From Calditrichaceae bacterium (lineage in GTDB: Bacteria; Calditrichota; Calditrichia; Calditrichales; Calditrichaceae), in assembly GCA_030622395.1 (NCBI GenBank), contig JAUXGF010000158.1, positions 1 to 6,721 of the forward strand: 6,721 nucleotides of DNA, in the 5' to 3' direction. Positions 1 to 6,249 of this stretch are shown here, one piece after another. Numbering within the stretch: the stretch's first letter is position 1; every line of letters begins with the position of its first letter. A program made the translations under genes and the position numbers. Under the pieces are notes generated by a model that was given only the letters and a program-made list of their open reading frames with translations, had not been told where the DNA came from and did no database searches.

Positions 1-698
1 ATATTTTTAGATTCACTAATTCTAAAATCACTCAAATACTCGTGAGGCGTTATCCCTATACTTTTTTTGAATTCTCTTTGAAAATGAAATGGGCTTAAGC
101 ATGCAATCCCGGCTAATTTCTTCAGCGAGATATTTTCCGTAAAATTTTGGCAAATATAATCACAAACTCTTTTCATTGAGTCCTTTTGTTCTCCTGTCAT
201 GTAAATCAGAGGTGGAGACTCTGAAAAGTATATCAACAAATAAGGAAGAAATGAATAAAAATTGCTCTCCACTTGAATGTCTGATTCCGGCTCTTCTATT
301 ATGTTGAATAATCGTATAAATTTTTCTGATAACTCTTTATTGGTATAGTGAACTTTTTTGAAATAAGGTATCTTTTCATGTTTTTCTGAAATTTGAGATG
401 CGATTGATTGCATGGTTTTAGATGAGATACTCAAAATCTTATACGAGTGGCCTGATTGATTTTCAGAGCTGCATGAATGAACTTGACCAGGATTTATAAT
501 AAATATTTCATTCTCTGTTACTTGAGTAGTTCCGTCAGGGTGTGTTATAATTCTTTTACCTTGTCCAACTATGCCGACAATGTATGTTTTATGAATATGA
601 CGGCGAAATTCATTGATGACATTTTGTCCTGATATCGCTTCTACGCCTGATATAAAAGGGATATTGAACAATTTTATACTTTCGTTTTGATTTTTCAT
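1..698 (-). CDS. AraC-family transcriptional regulator, C-terminus cut by window edge
   Basis: The reading frame opens at the ATG on 698-696 and stays open to the left edge, giving 232 residues. An AAAAGGG Shine-Dalgarno-like run lies just upstream of that ATG. Residues about 25-90 fit the cupin-type sensor domain of AraC proteins: a histidine-rich start (RRHIHK near 32-37), then a strand and turn ending in INPGQVHSC (68-76). Residues about 171-229 are the DNA-binding part. The first helix-turn-helix (ISLKKLAGIACLSPFHFQREFK, about 190-211) is followed by the family signature GITPHEYLSDFRI (215-227). The second helix-turn-helix would lie beyond the edge, so roughly 40-60 residues are missing. 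The gene is 29 bases downstream of the cupin gene on the same strand, and the two are probably co-transcribed. It likely activates or represses in response to a small ligand; the ligand and targets cannot be read from the sequence. Confidence 0.93.
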   Translation of the reverse strand, partial: MKNQNESIKLFNIPFISGVEAISGQNVINEFRRHIHKTYIVGIVGQGKRIITHPDGTTQVTENEIFIINPGQVHSCSSENQSGHSYKILSISSKTMQSIASQISEKHEKIPYFKKVHYTNKELSEKFIRLFNIIEEPESDIQVESNFYSFLPYLLIYFSESPPLIYMTGEQKDSMKRVCDYICQNFTENISLKKLAGIACLSPFHFQREFKKSIGITPHEYLSDFRISESKN

Positions 699-727
699 TC
701 AGTATCCCTTTTGTTAAATGTCCGGTT

Positions 728-1120
728 TTAGAGCATGGCAGGAAAGAATTTGGCAAGCAGAGTTAAGCCGTTTTCACCCGCCTGAACCATATGACTTTCT
801 CCTTTTGGAATTACTGCCATTTTCCCAAAATGGTAATCAAAGACGTCTTCAATGAGTTTGCATGACCCATCGCCTTCAATAACTTCATGCAATTCCATTT
901 GGTTTTCATGGCAATGGGTTTCAAGGCAGCAGTTGGGATCAATTTTAACTATATGCGAGCTAAAAAGACCACATGTATCTGCGCCTTGTATCATATTTTT
1001 AAGGTAAACCCCATTAAACTTAGGATGTTTTGACCATTCTATATCTGAGATATTTTCTGAACGATCAGAGTAATGAATGGTTCCATTGGCAATGTTTGTC
1101 GAGATAGTTTTAGTTTCCAT
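728..1120 (-). CDS. Small single-domain cupin protein
   Basis: This 130-residue protein is almost entirely one cupin beta-barrel. Cupin motif 1 is well kept: H69-x-H71-x4-E76-x6-G83, with an extra H78. Motif 2 fits G99-x5-P105-x-G107-x2-H110, with the usual final Asn replaced by Ala114. H69, H71, E76 and H110 are the expected metal ligands, so a metal-binding protein is likely. No signal peptide or membrane segment is seen, so it should be cytoplasmic. The start is supported by an AAGGAG site (1129-1134) with an 8-base spacer. It leads the minus-strand unit with the AraC-type gene 29 bases downstream. Such pairs suggest a role in binding or turning over the small molecule that the regulator senses, but that is inference. 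Small cupins have many activities (dioxygenases, isomerases, non-enzymatic binders), so I assign no reaction. Confidence 0.88.
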   Translation of the reverse strand: METKTISTNIANGTIHYSDRSENISDIEWSKHPKFNGVYLKNMIQGADTCGLFSSHIVKIDPNCCLETHCHENQMELHEVIEGDGSCKLIEDVFDYHFGKMAVIPKGESHMVQAGENGLTLLAKFFPAML

Positions 1121-1252
1121 TGAAAATTCTCCTTTTTAAAAATATTTATTTTCTTACAGCCTGATTCTAAAAGAAGAATAATCAATTTGAATGATAAAAT
1201 ATTGTATGATCTTGCTGTTTTTTAGGCGCTAATAACAATTAACGCAAGCGCA

Positions 1253-1350
1253 GTAAAAAGTAAAAAGTGGGAAGTAGGAAGTAAGAAGTAGAAAGTAGGA
1301 ATTAAGAATTATAAAACTTTCCCACTTCCTACTTCCTACTTCCTACTTAA
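1253..1350. repeat. Heptad tandem repeat running into its own inverted copy
   Basis: From 1253 the sequence reads in 7-base steps: GTAAAAA twice, then GTGGGAA, GTAGGAA, GTAAGAA, GTAGAAA, GTAGGAA, then decayed TTAAGAA and TTATAAA. From about 1316 the same unit appears on the opposite strand (ACTTTCC, CACTTCC, TACTTCC, TACTTCC, TACTTAA). The two halves can therefore fold into a long imperfect stem in several registers. On the minus strand, the direction of the phosphorylase transcript, the stem is followed by a U-rich stretch (CTTTTTACTTTTTAC), so it may act as a terminator between the phosphorylase gene and the cupin gene. That role is inferred. No open frame of note crosses it. Confidence 0.85.
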
Positions 1351-1371
1351 AATATAGATAATCCATTCTTA

Positions 1372-1419
1372 CATTACTCCATCACTCCAACACTCCATCA
1401 CTCCAGTCTTCCACTCTTC
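1372..1419. repeat. Six-unit 8-bp tandem repeat overlapping the 3' end of the GH13 gene
   Basis: Six consecutive octamers start at 1372: CATTACTC, CATCACTC, CAACACTC, CATCACTC, CAGTCTTC, CACTCTTC. The middle units are the closest matches and the last two have drifted. The array overlaps the last codons and stop of the minus-strand phosphorylase gene (stop at 1398-1400), so its final residues are encoded by repeat units. It is separated from the heptad repeat by only about 20 bases and has a different period, so it is a separate array. Confidence 0.75.
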
Positions 1420-3263
1420 AACCATACAATTTGATAGGGTCGAAGCTTAAAAGATAAATTGCTGTTTTCCGTTTTAAAGGGCAGCTTGGATAGTAAACCC
1501 CGCCATTTATTTTTATGCAAATTGATAGATCCCAAATCAAATTCAAATAATTGTTCACTATTGGTAATATTTGTAACGGCAAGTATCCTTTCGCTTTCAT
1601 CGGCTGATGTGCGCAACACTGTAAAAAGGGCGTTAGATACGTCGAGAACCTGCTGGCGGGCGTTAGGATGAAATGCTTTTTCATTTATGCGTATTTTTAT
1701 TAATCGCAGCAGTTCAAAAGTTACAAGAAAGGTCGTTGAATTATGATTTTCTAATGATTTTAACAATTCCTTTTTTTTGATATTCTTTCGATTGTTGCTC
1801 CTGGTCTGTCCTTCTTCAATAACCAATTCGGCGTCATTTTTAGAGCCGAGCAAGCCGTGCAAATATATGCCCGGAACTCCCATTATTACCAGCGCAATAG
1901 AACGTGAAGCCGCATACCTGCGGATTTGCAATTCTACCGGTTCATCAGCGTCTTCGTTATTAATAGCGCTAAACCAGGTGATGTTTAATTCATAAGGGCT
2001 GCTGGTGCCGTCGCCGTTATCTTTGTATGAAATATAACCGCCGTGTTCTAAAACCTTTAAAGCCATCATTTCAATTTCATCTTTAGACAAAATGTCTTTA
2101 ACAGCCATCACGCCGACCCCGTCATGGGAATCTAAGAAATTGAAATAAGTTGCTTGGGGAGAGATCATTTTTAGACTTTTTACCCATTTTGTAAGATGCG
2201 CGGCGTCCCCTGTTTGAAAAGTATGTAAAACTAACGGCGGCAGGGCAAAGTTATACACCATTTGCGCTTCATTTGCGCCGTCTCCAAAATATTTAATATT
2301 ATCGGCGTGCGGCACATTCGTCTCAGTAATTAAAGCGACATGCGGCGCAACGGCGTCTAATACATCACGGAAAAGTTTAATAGTTACGTGATTTTGTTCC
2401 AGATGAACACATGTAGTGCCTAATTCTTCCCAAAGATAAGTTACCGCATCCAAACGGATTACATCAGCTCCTCTGCGGATATAAGTAAGCAGAATTTCCA
2501 TCATCTTTATTAGAACTTTGGGATTCTTATAATTCAGATCAATCTGACCGGCGCTGAAAGTCGTCCAGACCAATCGTCGTCCGTTTAATGTTTGGAATTC
2601 AGTCAATACATCACTTGTTCTGGGGCGGACAATGATTTTTAAATAATCCGGCGATATTTGTTCTTTTGTTGAAAATACGGTAAAGAAATCTTTATAATAC
2701 GAATTTTGATTTAAGAATTCCTGATACCAACGGCTTTTCGACGAAACGTGATTAAAGACGCCGTCAAACATAAGCTTAAAGTCGGTCTTTAAATTCACAA
2801 TATCTTCCCAATTGCCTAAATTCGGATCGACTTCCTCAAAATCCATTACGGCAAAGCCGCGGTCTGAGGAGAACGGAAAAAACGGTAAAATATGAAGGGT
2901 ATTAAATACTCCGTTCAAATATTTTTTACATAACTCAGCCATAGTTTCTAAGGGCGGATCTTTAGCAGCGCTTACAAGATCGCCGTAAGTAATTAAAATG
3001 ACGTCTTTTTCACTGAAGCGTTCAACAGGATCGAAGTCCTTTTCCCATTCAATCATTTGCGGGGTTTTATGGGCATAGTAAACCTTGATTATACGTTCTA
3101 ATTCATTATAACATTCTTCACCGCGCTTTTCACCGTATAAAAAAATTAACCTGTTTTTTATTCTTTCTTTATATTTATCAGGAACTTTAAATATAGGACG
3201 TTTATAATCCGGCTGCAGGTAATGAAATTCGGAGGCGTTAAACCCGTCTTTTTCCTTTTGCAT
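1398..3263 (-). CDS. GH13 sugar phosphorylase (sucrose / glucosylglycerate phosphorylase type, subfamily 18-like)
   Basis: This 621-residue, apparently cytoplasmic enzyme of the alpha-amylase clan has no signal peptide. Visible landmarks are LHILPFFPFSSDRGF (123-137), GH13 region I with D167 and N171-H172 (FDGVFNHVS), region II R270-L-D272 (catalytic nucleophile), region III E314 in ITETN (acid/base), and region IV H380-D381 in LDSHDG (transition-state stabiliser). DPNLGNWEDI (146-155) and YELNITWF (424-431) are typical of the phosphorylase branch rather than hydrolytic amylases. Family members cleave an alpha-glucoside with phosphate to give alpha-glucose 1-phosphate, with retention. Known acceptors in the group include fructose, fructose 6-phosphate and glycerate. 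I lean to the bacterial glucosylglycerate type, but acceptor specificity is not proven here. The start is 2 bases after the STAS stop. Its ribosome site AAGGAA (3269-3274) overlaps the end of the STAS frame, suggesting translational coupling. The last few residues lie in an 8-bp repeat. Confidence 0.9.
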   Translation of the reverse strand: MQKEKDGFNASEFHYLQPDYKRPIFKVPDKYKERIKNRLIFLYGEKRGEECYNELERIIKVYYAHKTPQMIEWEKDFDPVERFSEKDVILITYGDLVSAAKDPPLETMAELCKKYLNGVFNTLHILPFFPFSSDRGFAVMDFEEVDPNLGNWEDIVNLKTDFKLMFDGVFNHVSSKSRWYQEFLNQNSYYKDFFTVFSTKEQISPDYLKIIVRPRTSDVLTEFQTLNGRRLVWTTFSAGQIDLNYKNPKVLIKMMEILLTYIRRGADVIRLDAVTYLWEELGTTCVHLEQNHVTIKLFRDVLDAVAPHVALITETNVPHADNIKYFGDGANEAQMVYNFALPPLVLHTFQTGDAAHLTKWVKSLKMISPQATYFNFLDSHDGVGVMAVKDILSKDEIEMMALKVLEHGGYISYKDNGDGTSSPYELNITWFSAINNEDADEPVELQIRRYAASRSIALVIMGVPGIYLHGLLGSKNDAELVIEEGQTRSNNRKNIKKKELLKSLENHNSTTFLVTFELLRLIKIRINEKAFHPNARQQVLDVSNALFTVLRTSADESERILAVTNITNSEQLFEFDLGSINLHKNKWRGLLSKLPFKTENSNLSFKLRPYQIVWLKSGRLE

Positions 3264-3265
3264 AA

Positions 3266-3610
3266 TTATTCCTTAAAACTATTAACAGCCATGTCTACAT
3301 TATCATAGCATTTTAGAATTTTATTAATATGAGTCAGCTCTAATAAACGTTTTACAAATTCTTGCATCGCCGCTAATCGTATATCTCCTTTATTTGAGCG
3401 GGTAACGGCAATTTTTGAAACAATAGCTCCCAAACCGCTCGAATCCATATACTTTGTATTTTCCAAGTTTATAACAATTTTAAATTTACCGTTGTCCACA
3501 AGCTCTTTGATAAGAATTTTCAAATCGTCTGAAGTTTCTGTAGTTAATCGTTCTTCTGTATCAATTACATTAACTTCACCTTCAAGATATTCCTTTGTTA
3601 GAAATTCCAT
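3266..3610 (-). CDS. STAS-domain protein (anti-sigma factor antagonist type)
   Basis: This 114-residue protein is a single STAS domain of the SpoIIAA/RsbV kind. The diagnostic loop is YMDSSGLGAIVSKI (54-67), with D56-S57-S58-G59. By family knowledge the second serine (S58) is the residue phosphorylated by a partner anti-sigma kinase, and its state controls binding. The preceding strand FKIVINLENTKYMD and the later GDIRLAAM strand match the fold. No anti-sigma kinase, phosphatase or sigma factor gene is in the window, so the partner is elsewhere. The start has an AAAGGGG site at about 3616-3622 and the transcript likely begins near 3662. It is the first gene of a bicistron with the sugar phosphorylase 2 bases downstream. 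That pairing suggests control of, or coordination with, the enzyme. This is inference, as STAS proteins are often co-transcribed with unrelated genes. Confidence 0.9.
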   Translation of the reverse strand: MEFLTKEYLEGEVNVIDTEERLTTETSDDLKILIKELVDNGKFKIVINLENTKYMDSSGLGAIVSKIAVTRSNKGDIRLAAMQEFVKRLLELTHINKILKCYDNVDMAVNSFKE

Positions 3611-3668
3611 AACAACCCCTTTTTAAAAATCAACTTTAATTGATTTAAAATGAAAATAAATTTAATAA

Positions 3669-3697
3669 AATATAATAGCCAGTACTATTTTCGTCAA
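3669..3697 (-). promoter_or_regulatory. Sigma70-type promoter for the STAS-phosphorylase operon
   Basis: Reading the minus strand, TTGACG (plus 3697-3692) is separated by exactly 17 bases from TATATT (plus 3674-3669). Each box matches the consensus at five of six positions. The expected start of transcription is near 3662, leaving a leader of about 50 bases before the STAS ATG. The surrounding DNA (about 3620-3810) is very AT-rich and holds no gene. Confidence 0.65.
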
Positions 3698-3810
3698 ATT
3701 TTAAAAAAGATTAACAACATTTTAAAAATATTAGATTTATACTTTTTATTACTAAGTATGTTTTAATGATGAATTTAAATCAATAGTGGTTTTAATTTTT
3801 TCCACACCCT

Positions 3811-4168
3811 AAGCCGGATAAACCGGAAATATCAAATCTCATCCCGATGTTTCGGGACCACTTCTTTAGGATTCCATTCTTCTGCGCTTCCTACCTGAGG
3901 TGAGCAGGCGTCAATTAAAAAATTCATACCGCCCCAGGCGCAGCCTTCCTGTCCCACGGGGACTCCTGTGGAGTGGGATGGGGCTTCCCTCTTTTGGGGT
4001 TATCACTTTCTACAAACATTCCGCCCCTCATGGGGCTACTTCCCAATTCCTGCCCTTCGGCTAAGCTCAGGGCATCGCTTCTCGCGCAGCGACCCCCCTC
4101 GGGGCTACTTCCCCCGTATGTATCAAAGACCGCTACGCTTAACTCTGATACAAGAATAAAATATTCTT
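3811..4168. repeat. GC-rich island of clustered short palindromes (REP-like), no gene
   Basis: Base composition jumps here from very AT-rich to clearly GC-rich and drops back at about 4150. Many short hairpins can be drawn: TCCCGA/TCGGGA (3842-3857), CGCC/GGCG (3930-3940), ACTCC/GGAGT (3962-3974), GCCCC/GGGGC (4023-4036), TGCCCT/AGGGCA (4051-4074), TCGCT/AGCGA (4075-4092), CCCC/GGGG (4094-4104), GTATCA/TGATAC (4120-4151) and AAGAATA/TATTCTT (4152-4168). The 13-mer GGGGCTACTTCCC occurs twice (4032-4044 and 4101-4113), each time as the 3' arm of a CCCC/GGGG hairpin. Short open frames crossing it have no coding character. It resembles REP-type palindromic repeats mobilised in trans by RAYT transposases, but no such transposase is in the window. 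A structured non-coding RNA is the main alternative. Confidence 0.7.
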
Positions 4169-4479
4169 AACAATTTTCCCAAAATTCAACTCATAAGGGA
4201 CTAAATTGTTACATATTATTTTTATTGTAAATCCATGCGCATTAATTTTCAAACTGTTTATTAATGACCTTCAAAGGAAAAAAGGTAAATGCTAAAAGGA
4301 ATTTTTTTGCATAATAAAGAGAAATTATTAAATTAAGACGTGGTGGATTAAGAATATTAAAAGAGAAAAACACAAAAGACAATTTAATAAAATACTATTT
4401 TCCGGATTTATGGGGTTGCCAGTCCCCTGATCCTTCATGCAAGTAGCTTTTTAAAGATATAAGAAAAGAGTTCTGAAAA
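4169..4479. other. AT-rich intergenic stretch without a recognisable gene
   Basis: About 310 bases of AT-rich DNA lie between the palindrome island and the HEPN fragment. A 16-codon ATG frame at 4264 and an open stretch of about 40 codons without a start (4318-4446) are present. Neither resembles a protein I know. I looked here in all three plus frames for the missing N-terminal half of the HEPN domain (its usual Trp/Ala-rich first helices) and did not find it. No clear promoter for the downstream pair is seen; TATAAG at 4458-4463 lacks a good -35 partner. Confidence 0.5.
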
Positions 4480-4719
4480 ATGTATAATCTGCATTCTGAA
4501 TATCAATTCTGCGAAAAAATTTATTGCTCTTTTCAATACTTCTCTATATTTTTTGTGGTGGATGATGAGGTAAACGATTTTAATTTAGAAGTAAGGTATC
4601 CGGAATATCGAAAAGAATTTTATAAAATTTGTACTAAAGAATTTACCGGGAAATATTTCACTAAAATTAAGGATTTTTCTAAATGGTTAAAATCCCAAAT
4701 AGAGTTCGGAAAATCATAA
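4480..4719 (+). pseudogene. HEPN-domain protein fragment (C-terminal half), partner of the MNT protein
   Basis: The 79-residue frame ends in a sequence typical of the C-terminal half of a PF05168-like HEPN domain: VNDFNLEVRYPEYRKEFYK (31-49), then CTKEFTGKYF and a last helix with KWLKSQ (69-74). Full-length relatives are about 120-140 residues. The part before the conserved H-(N/D)-L turn is missing; YNLH at residues 2-5 may be its remnant. A stop codon lies two codons before the ATG (4474-4476), and the ribosome site is weak. HEPN proteins of this kind form a bundle, often act as RNases, and pair with an MNT nucleotidyltransferase. With its first helices gone this copy is unlikely to fold or be toxic. 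The 3' end overlaps the MNT gene by 37 bases in another frame, the normal operon arrangement. A short functional variant cannot be excluded. Confidence 0.7.
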
Positions 4720-5000
4720 ATCTATATCTATCATCTCTTAAAGAAAATGGTATTCAGATTCAAGACGCTATATTATTTGGTAGTTATGCCAGAGGGAAAG
4801 CAAGTAAATGGAGTGATATAGATTTAGCGTTAGTATCTGAATGTTTTGAAGGAGTTCGTTTTCGGGATAAAAATAAAATTCGTAGAATAACAATTTCAAT
4901 AAGCTCAGATTTGGAAATCCTACCCTTCAATCCTGGAAATTTTACTCCAGATGATCCATTAGTTAAAGAAATATTAGATACCGGTGTAAGAGTTATATAA
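4683..5000 (+). CDS. MNT-type minimal nucleotidyltransferase (HEPN/MNT antitoxin candidate)
   Basis: This 105-residue protein carries the polymerase-beta nucleotidyltransferase signature LFGSYARGKASKWSDIDLAL (31-50): G33-S34, then the metal-binding pair D45-x-D47. A third acidic residue on the following strand is present around D76/E78 (SSDLEILPF). Length and motif spacing are normal for the family, so the gene looks intact. The ATG lies inside the end of the HEPN frame and has a good AAGGA site (4669-4673) with a 9-base spacer. Members of HEPN/MNT modules neutralise the HEPN RNase, in studied cases by transferring AMP to it. Here the HEPN partner seems truncated, so this may be an orphan antitoxin, perhaps acting against another HEPN protein elsewhere. 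Base use is as AT-rich as the HEPN fragment and poorer in GC than the flanking metabolic genes, consistent with a mobile accessory module. Confidence 0.9.
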   Translation: MVKIPNRVRKIINLYLSSLKENGIQIQDAILFGSYARGKASKWSDIDLALVSECFEGVRFRDKNKIRRITISISSDLEILPFNPGNFTPDDPLVKEILDTGVRVI

Positions 5001-5091
5001 GCTTGAGAAATAATTTGAGAATTGTATCCGGAATTAAAATAAAAGAAATTGGGTTGATTCGATATCAAGCTTGGGTTATGTATTGCTACTA

Positions 5092-5120
5092 TTGACAATC
5101 AACCAAATAATGAAAATAAT
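5092..5120 (+). promoter_or_regulatory. Sigma70-type promoter upstream of the Gfo/Idh/MocA gene
   Basis: A perfect TTGACA (5092-5097) is followed after 17 bases by AATAAT (5115-5120), five of six matches to the -10 consensus. Transcription should start near 5127, giving a leader of about 80 bases before the ATG at 5207. The leader contains the odd palindrome AGGGTCCCT (about 5153-5161), too short to call an attenuator. Confidence 0.55.
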
Positions 5121-5206
5121 TATTTGAAAGACTAGTTCGGGAATAAACGCTTAGGGTCCCTCTATGGGCGTATTTGTCGATTCTAATATAAACAAATTTA
5201 TCCGAA

Positions 5207-6187
5207 ATGAATATGAATGATATACGTTGGGGAATAATTGGCTGCGGAGACGTGACTGAATTTAAAAGCGGGCCGGGATTCCAATTAGCAAAGGGCTCGA
5301 CTCTCATTGCAGTCATGCGTCGAAACGGTAAACTCGCTAAAGATTATGCGAGCCGGCATAAGGCTGCGAAATGGTATGACAATGCAGAGGCTTTAATAAA
5401 TGATCCGCAAGTCGACGCCGTCTATATAGCGACCCCGCCGTCTTCGCATAAAGAATATACCCTGGCAGCCGCAAAAGCCGGCAAACCGGTTTATGTTGAA
5501 AAACCGATGGCTTTAAATTTTAATGACTGTCAAAAAATGATTAAGGTATGCGAGGAATATGAAGTCCCCCTGTTTGTTGCATATTATAGAAGAGCATTGC
5601 CGCGTTTTTTAAAAATCAAATCATTACTTGATAAAGGAGCTGTCGGGGATGTTAGATTTGTGAATGTAACATTCCATCAAAAACCGTTTCCTAAAGATAT
5701 AAATGGAATAAAACATTGGCGGGTTGATCCTAAAATCGCCGGCGGCGGTTATTTTTTTGATCTTGCGCCGCATACAATTGATATTCTTCAATTCTTTTTT
5801 GGAGAAGTGAAGTCAGCCGGAGGGTATATATCCAATCAAACTTTTCTATATGAAGCAGAGGATATTGTTAGCGGGTTATTTACCTTTGATACAAATATCC
5901 ATGTGACAGGTATATGGAATTTTAACGCCTATAAACACTTGGATCGATCGGAAATAATCGGCGATAAAGGCAAAATCACATTTTCAACTTTTGGGAATAA
6001 TCCAATTCAGTTAGAGAATGATGAAGGAATTCAAGAATTTGAGATCAATAATCCCATACATATTCAACAGCCTTTAATACAAACCATTGTTGATGAACTT
6101 AATGGAATTGGTAAATGCCCGAGTACAGGATATACTGCATCAAAAACAAACTGGATAATGGATAAGATATTTAGAAATGAAATTTGA
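5207..6187 (+). CDS. Gfo/Idh/MocA-family NAD(P)-dependent oxidoreductase
   Basis: This 326-residue cytoplasmic enzyme has an N-terminal Rossmann domain (about 5-125) and a C-terminal alpha/beta sugar-binding domain. The dinucleotide motif is G9-x2-G12-x-G14 (WGIIGCGDV). ATPPSSH (76-81) and VEKPMAL (97-103) are the usual cofactor and active-site strands, with K99 the expected catalytic lysine. AGGGYFFDLAPHTIDIL (178-194) supplies D185 and H189, the family's catalytic Asp/His pair. Length is normal and nothing is disrupted. Relatives oxidise or reduce sugars, inositols or related polyols; the substrate cannot be read here. The start is the weak point: no clear Shine-Dalgarno site precedes 5207, and Met3 (5213) is an equally possible start. 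It has its own promoter and is probably not co-transcribed with the MNT gene 206 bases upstream. Some glucosylglycerate phosphorylase loci (E. coli ycj) also carry an enzyme of this family, but here the two genes are on opposite strands. Confidence 0.92.
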   Translation: MNMNDIRWGIIGCGDVTEFKSGPGFQLAKGSTLIAVMRRNGKLAKDYASRHKAAKWYDNAEALINDPQVDAVYIATPPSSHKEYTLAAAKAGKPVYVEKPMALNFNDCQKMIKVCEEYEVPLFVAYYRRALPRFLKIKSLLDKGAVGDVRFVNVTFHQKPFPKDINGIKHWRVDPKIAGGGYFFDLAPHTIDILQFFFGEVKSAGGYISNQTFLYEAEDIVSGLFTFDTNIHVTGIWNFNAYKHLDRSEIIGDKGKITFSTFGNNPIQLENDEGIQEFEINNPIHIQQPLIQTIVDELNGIGKCPSTGYTASKTNWIMDKIFRNEI

Positions 6188-6249
6188 GAATTCCAATTCC
6201 TTGCATTTATACTAATTCGTTAATACATTTTAGCCGGCTGATCGCCTGT

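Noticed and set aside
1253..1419. Possible CRISPR array
   Set aside because: The repeat units are only 7-8 bases, contiguous, with no spacers.
1418..1995. Short open frames on either strand inside the GH13 gene
   Set aside because: They are fully contained in a well-supported enzyme gene and show no recognisable motifs or ribosome sites.
4031..4113. Possible CRISPR-like pair of 13-mers
   Set aside because: There are only two copies, they are part of small palindromes, and no cas gene is present.
3811..4168. tRNA, SRP RNA or tmRNA in the GC-rich island
   Set aside because: I could not form a cloverleaf and saw none of the conserved SRP or tmRNA core sequences.
3968..4170. Two overlapping plus-strand open frames of about 65 codons in the palindrome island
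   Set aside because: They run through stacked hairpins and C/G runs, have no ribosome site, and read as low-complexity Pro/Leu/Ser/Arg-rich sequence. They are by-products of GC-rich DNA having few stops.
5056..5072. ATTCGATATCAAGCTT resembles a common cloning-vector polylinker string
   Set aside because: Only this short run matches from memory, the flanks are not vector-like, and the DNA on both sides continues with the same AT-rich character. Contamination cannot be excluded without a vector screen but is not supported.
4784..5316. Minus-strand open frames opposite the MNT gene, the 5000-5206 gap and the start of the oxidoreductase gene
   Set aside because: They are antisense to genes with clear motifs, have no ribosome site and no protein similarity I can recognise.
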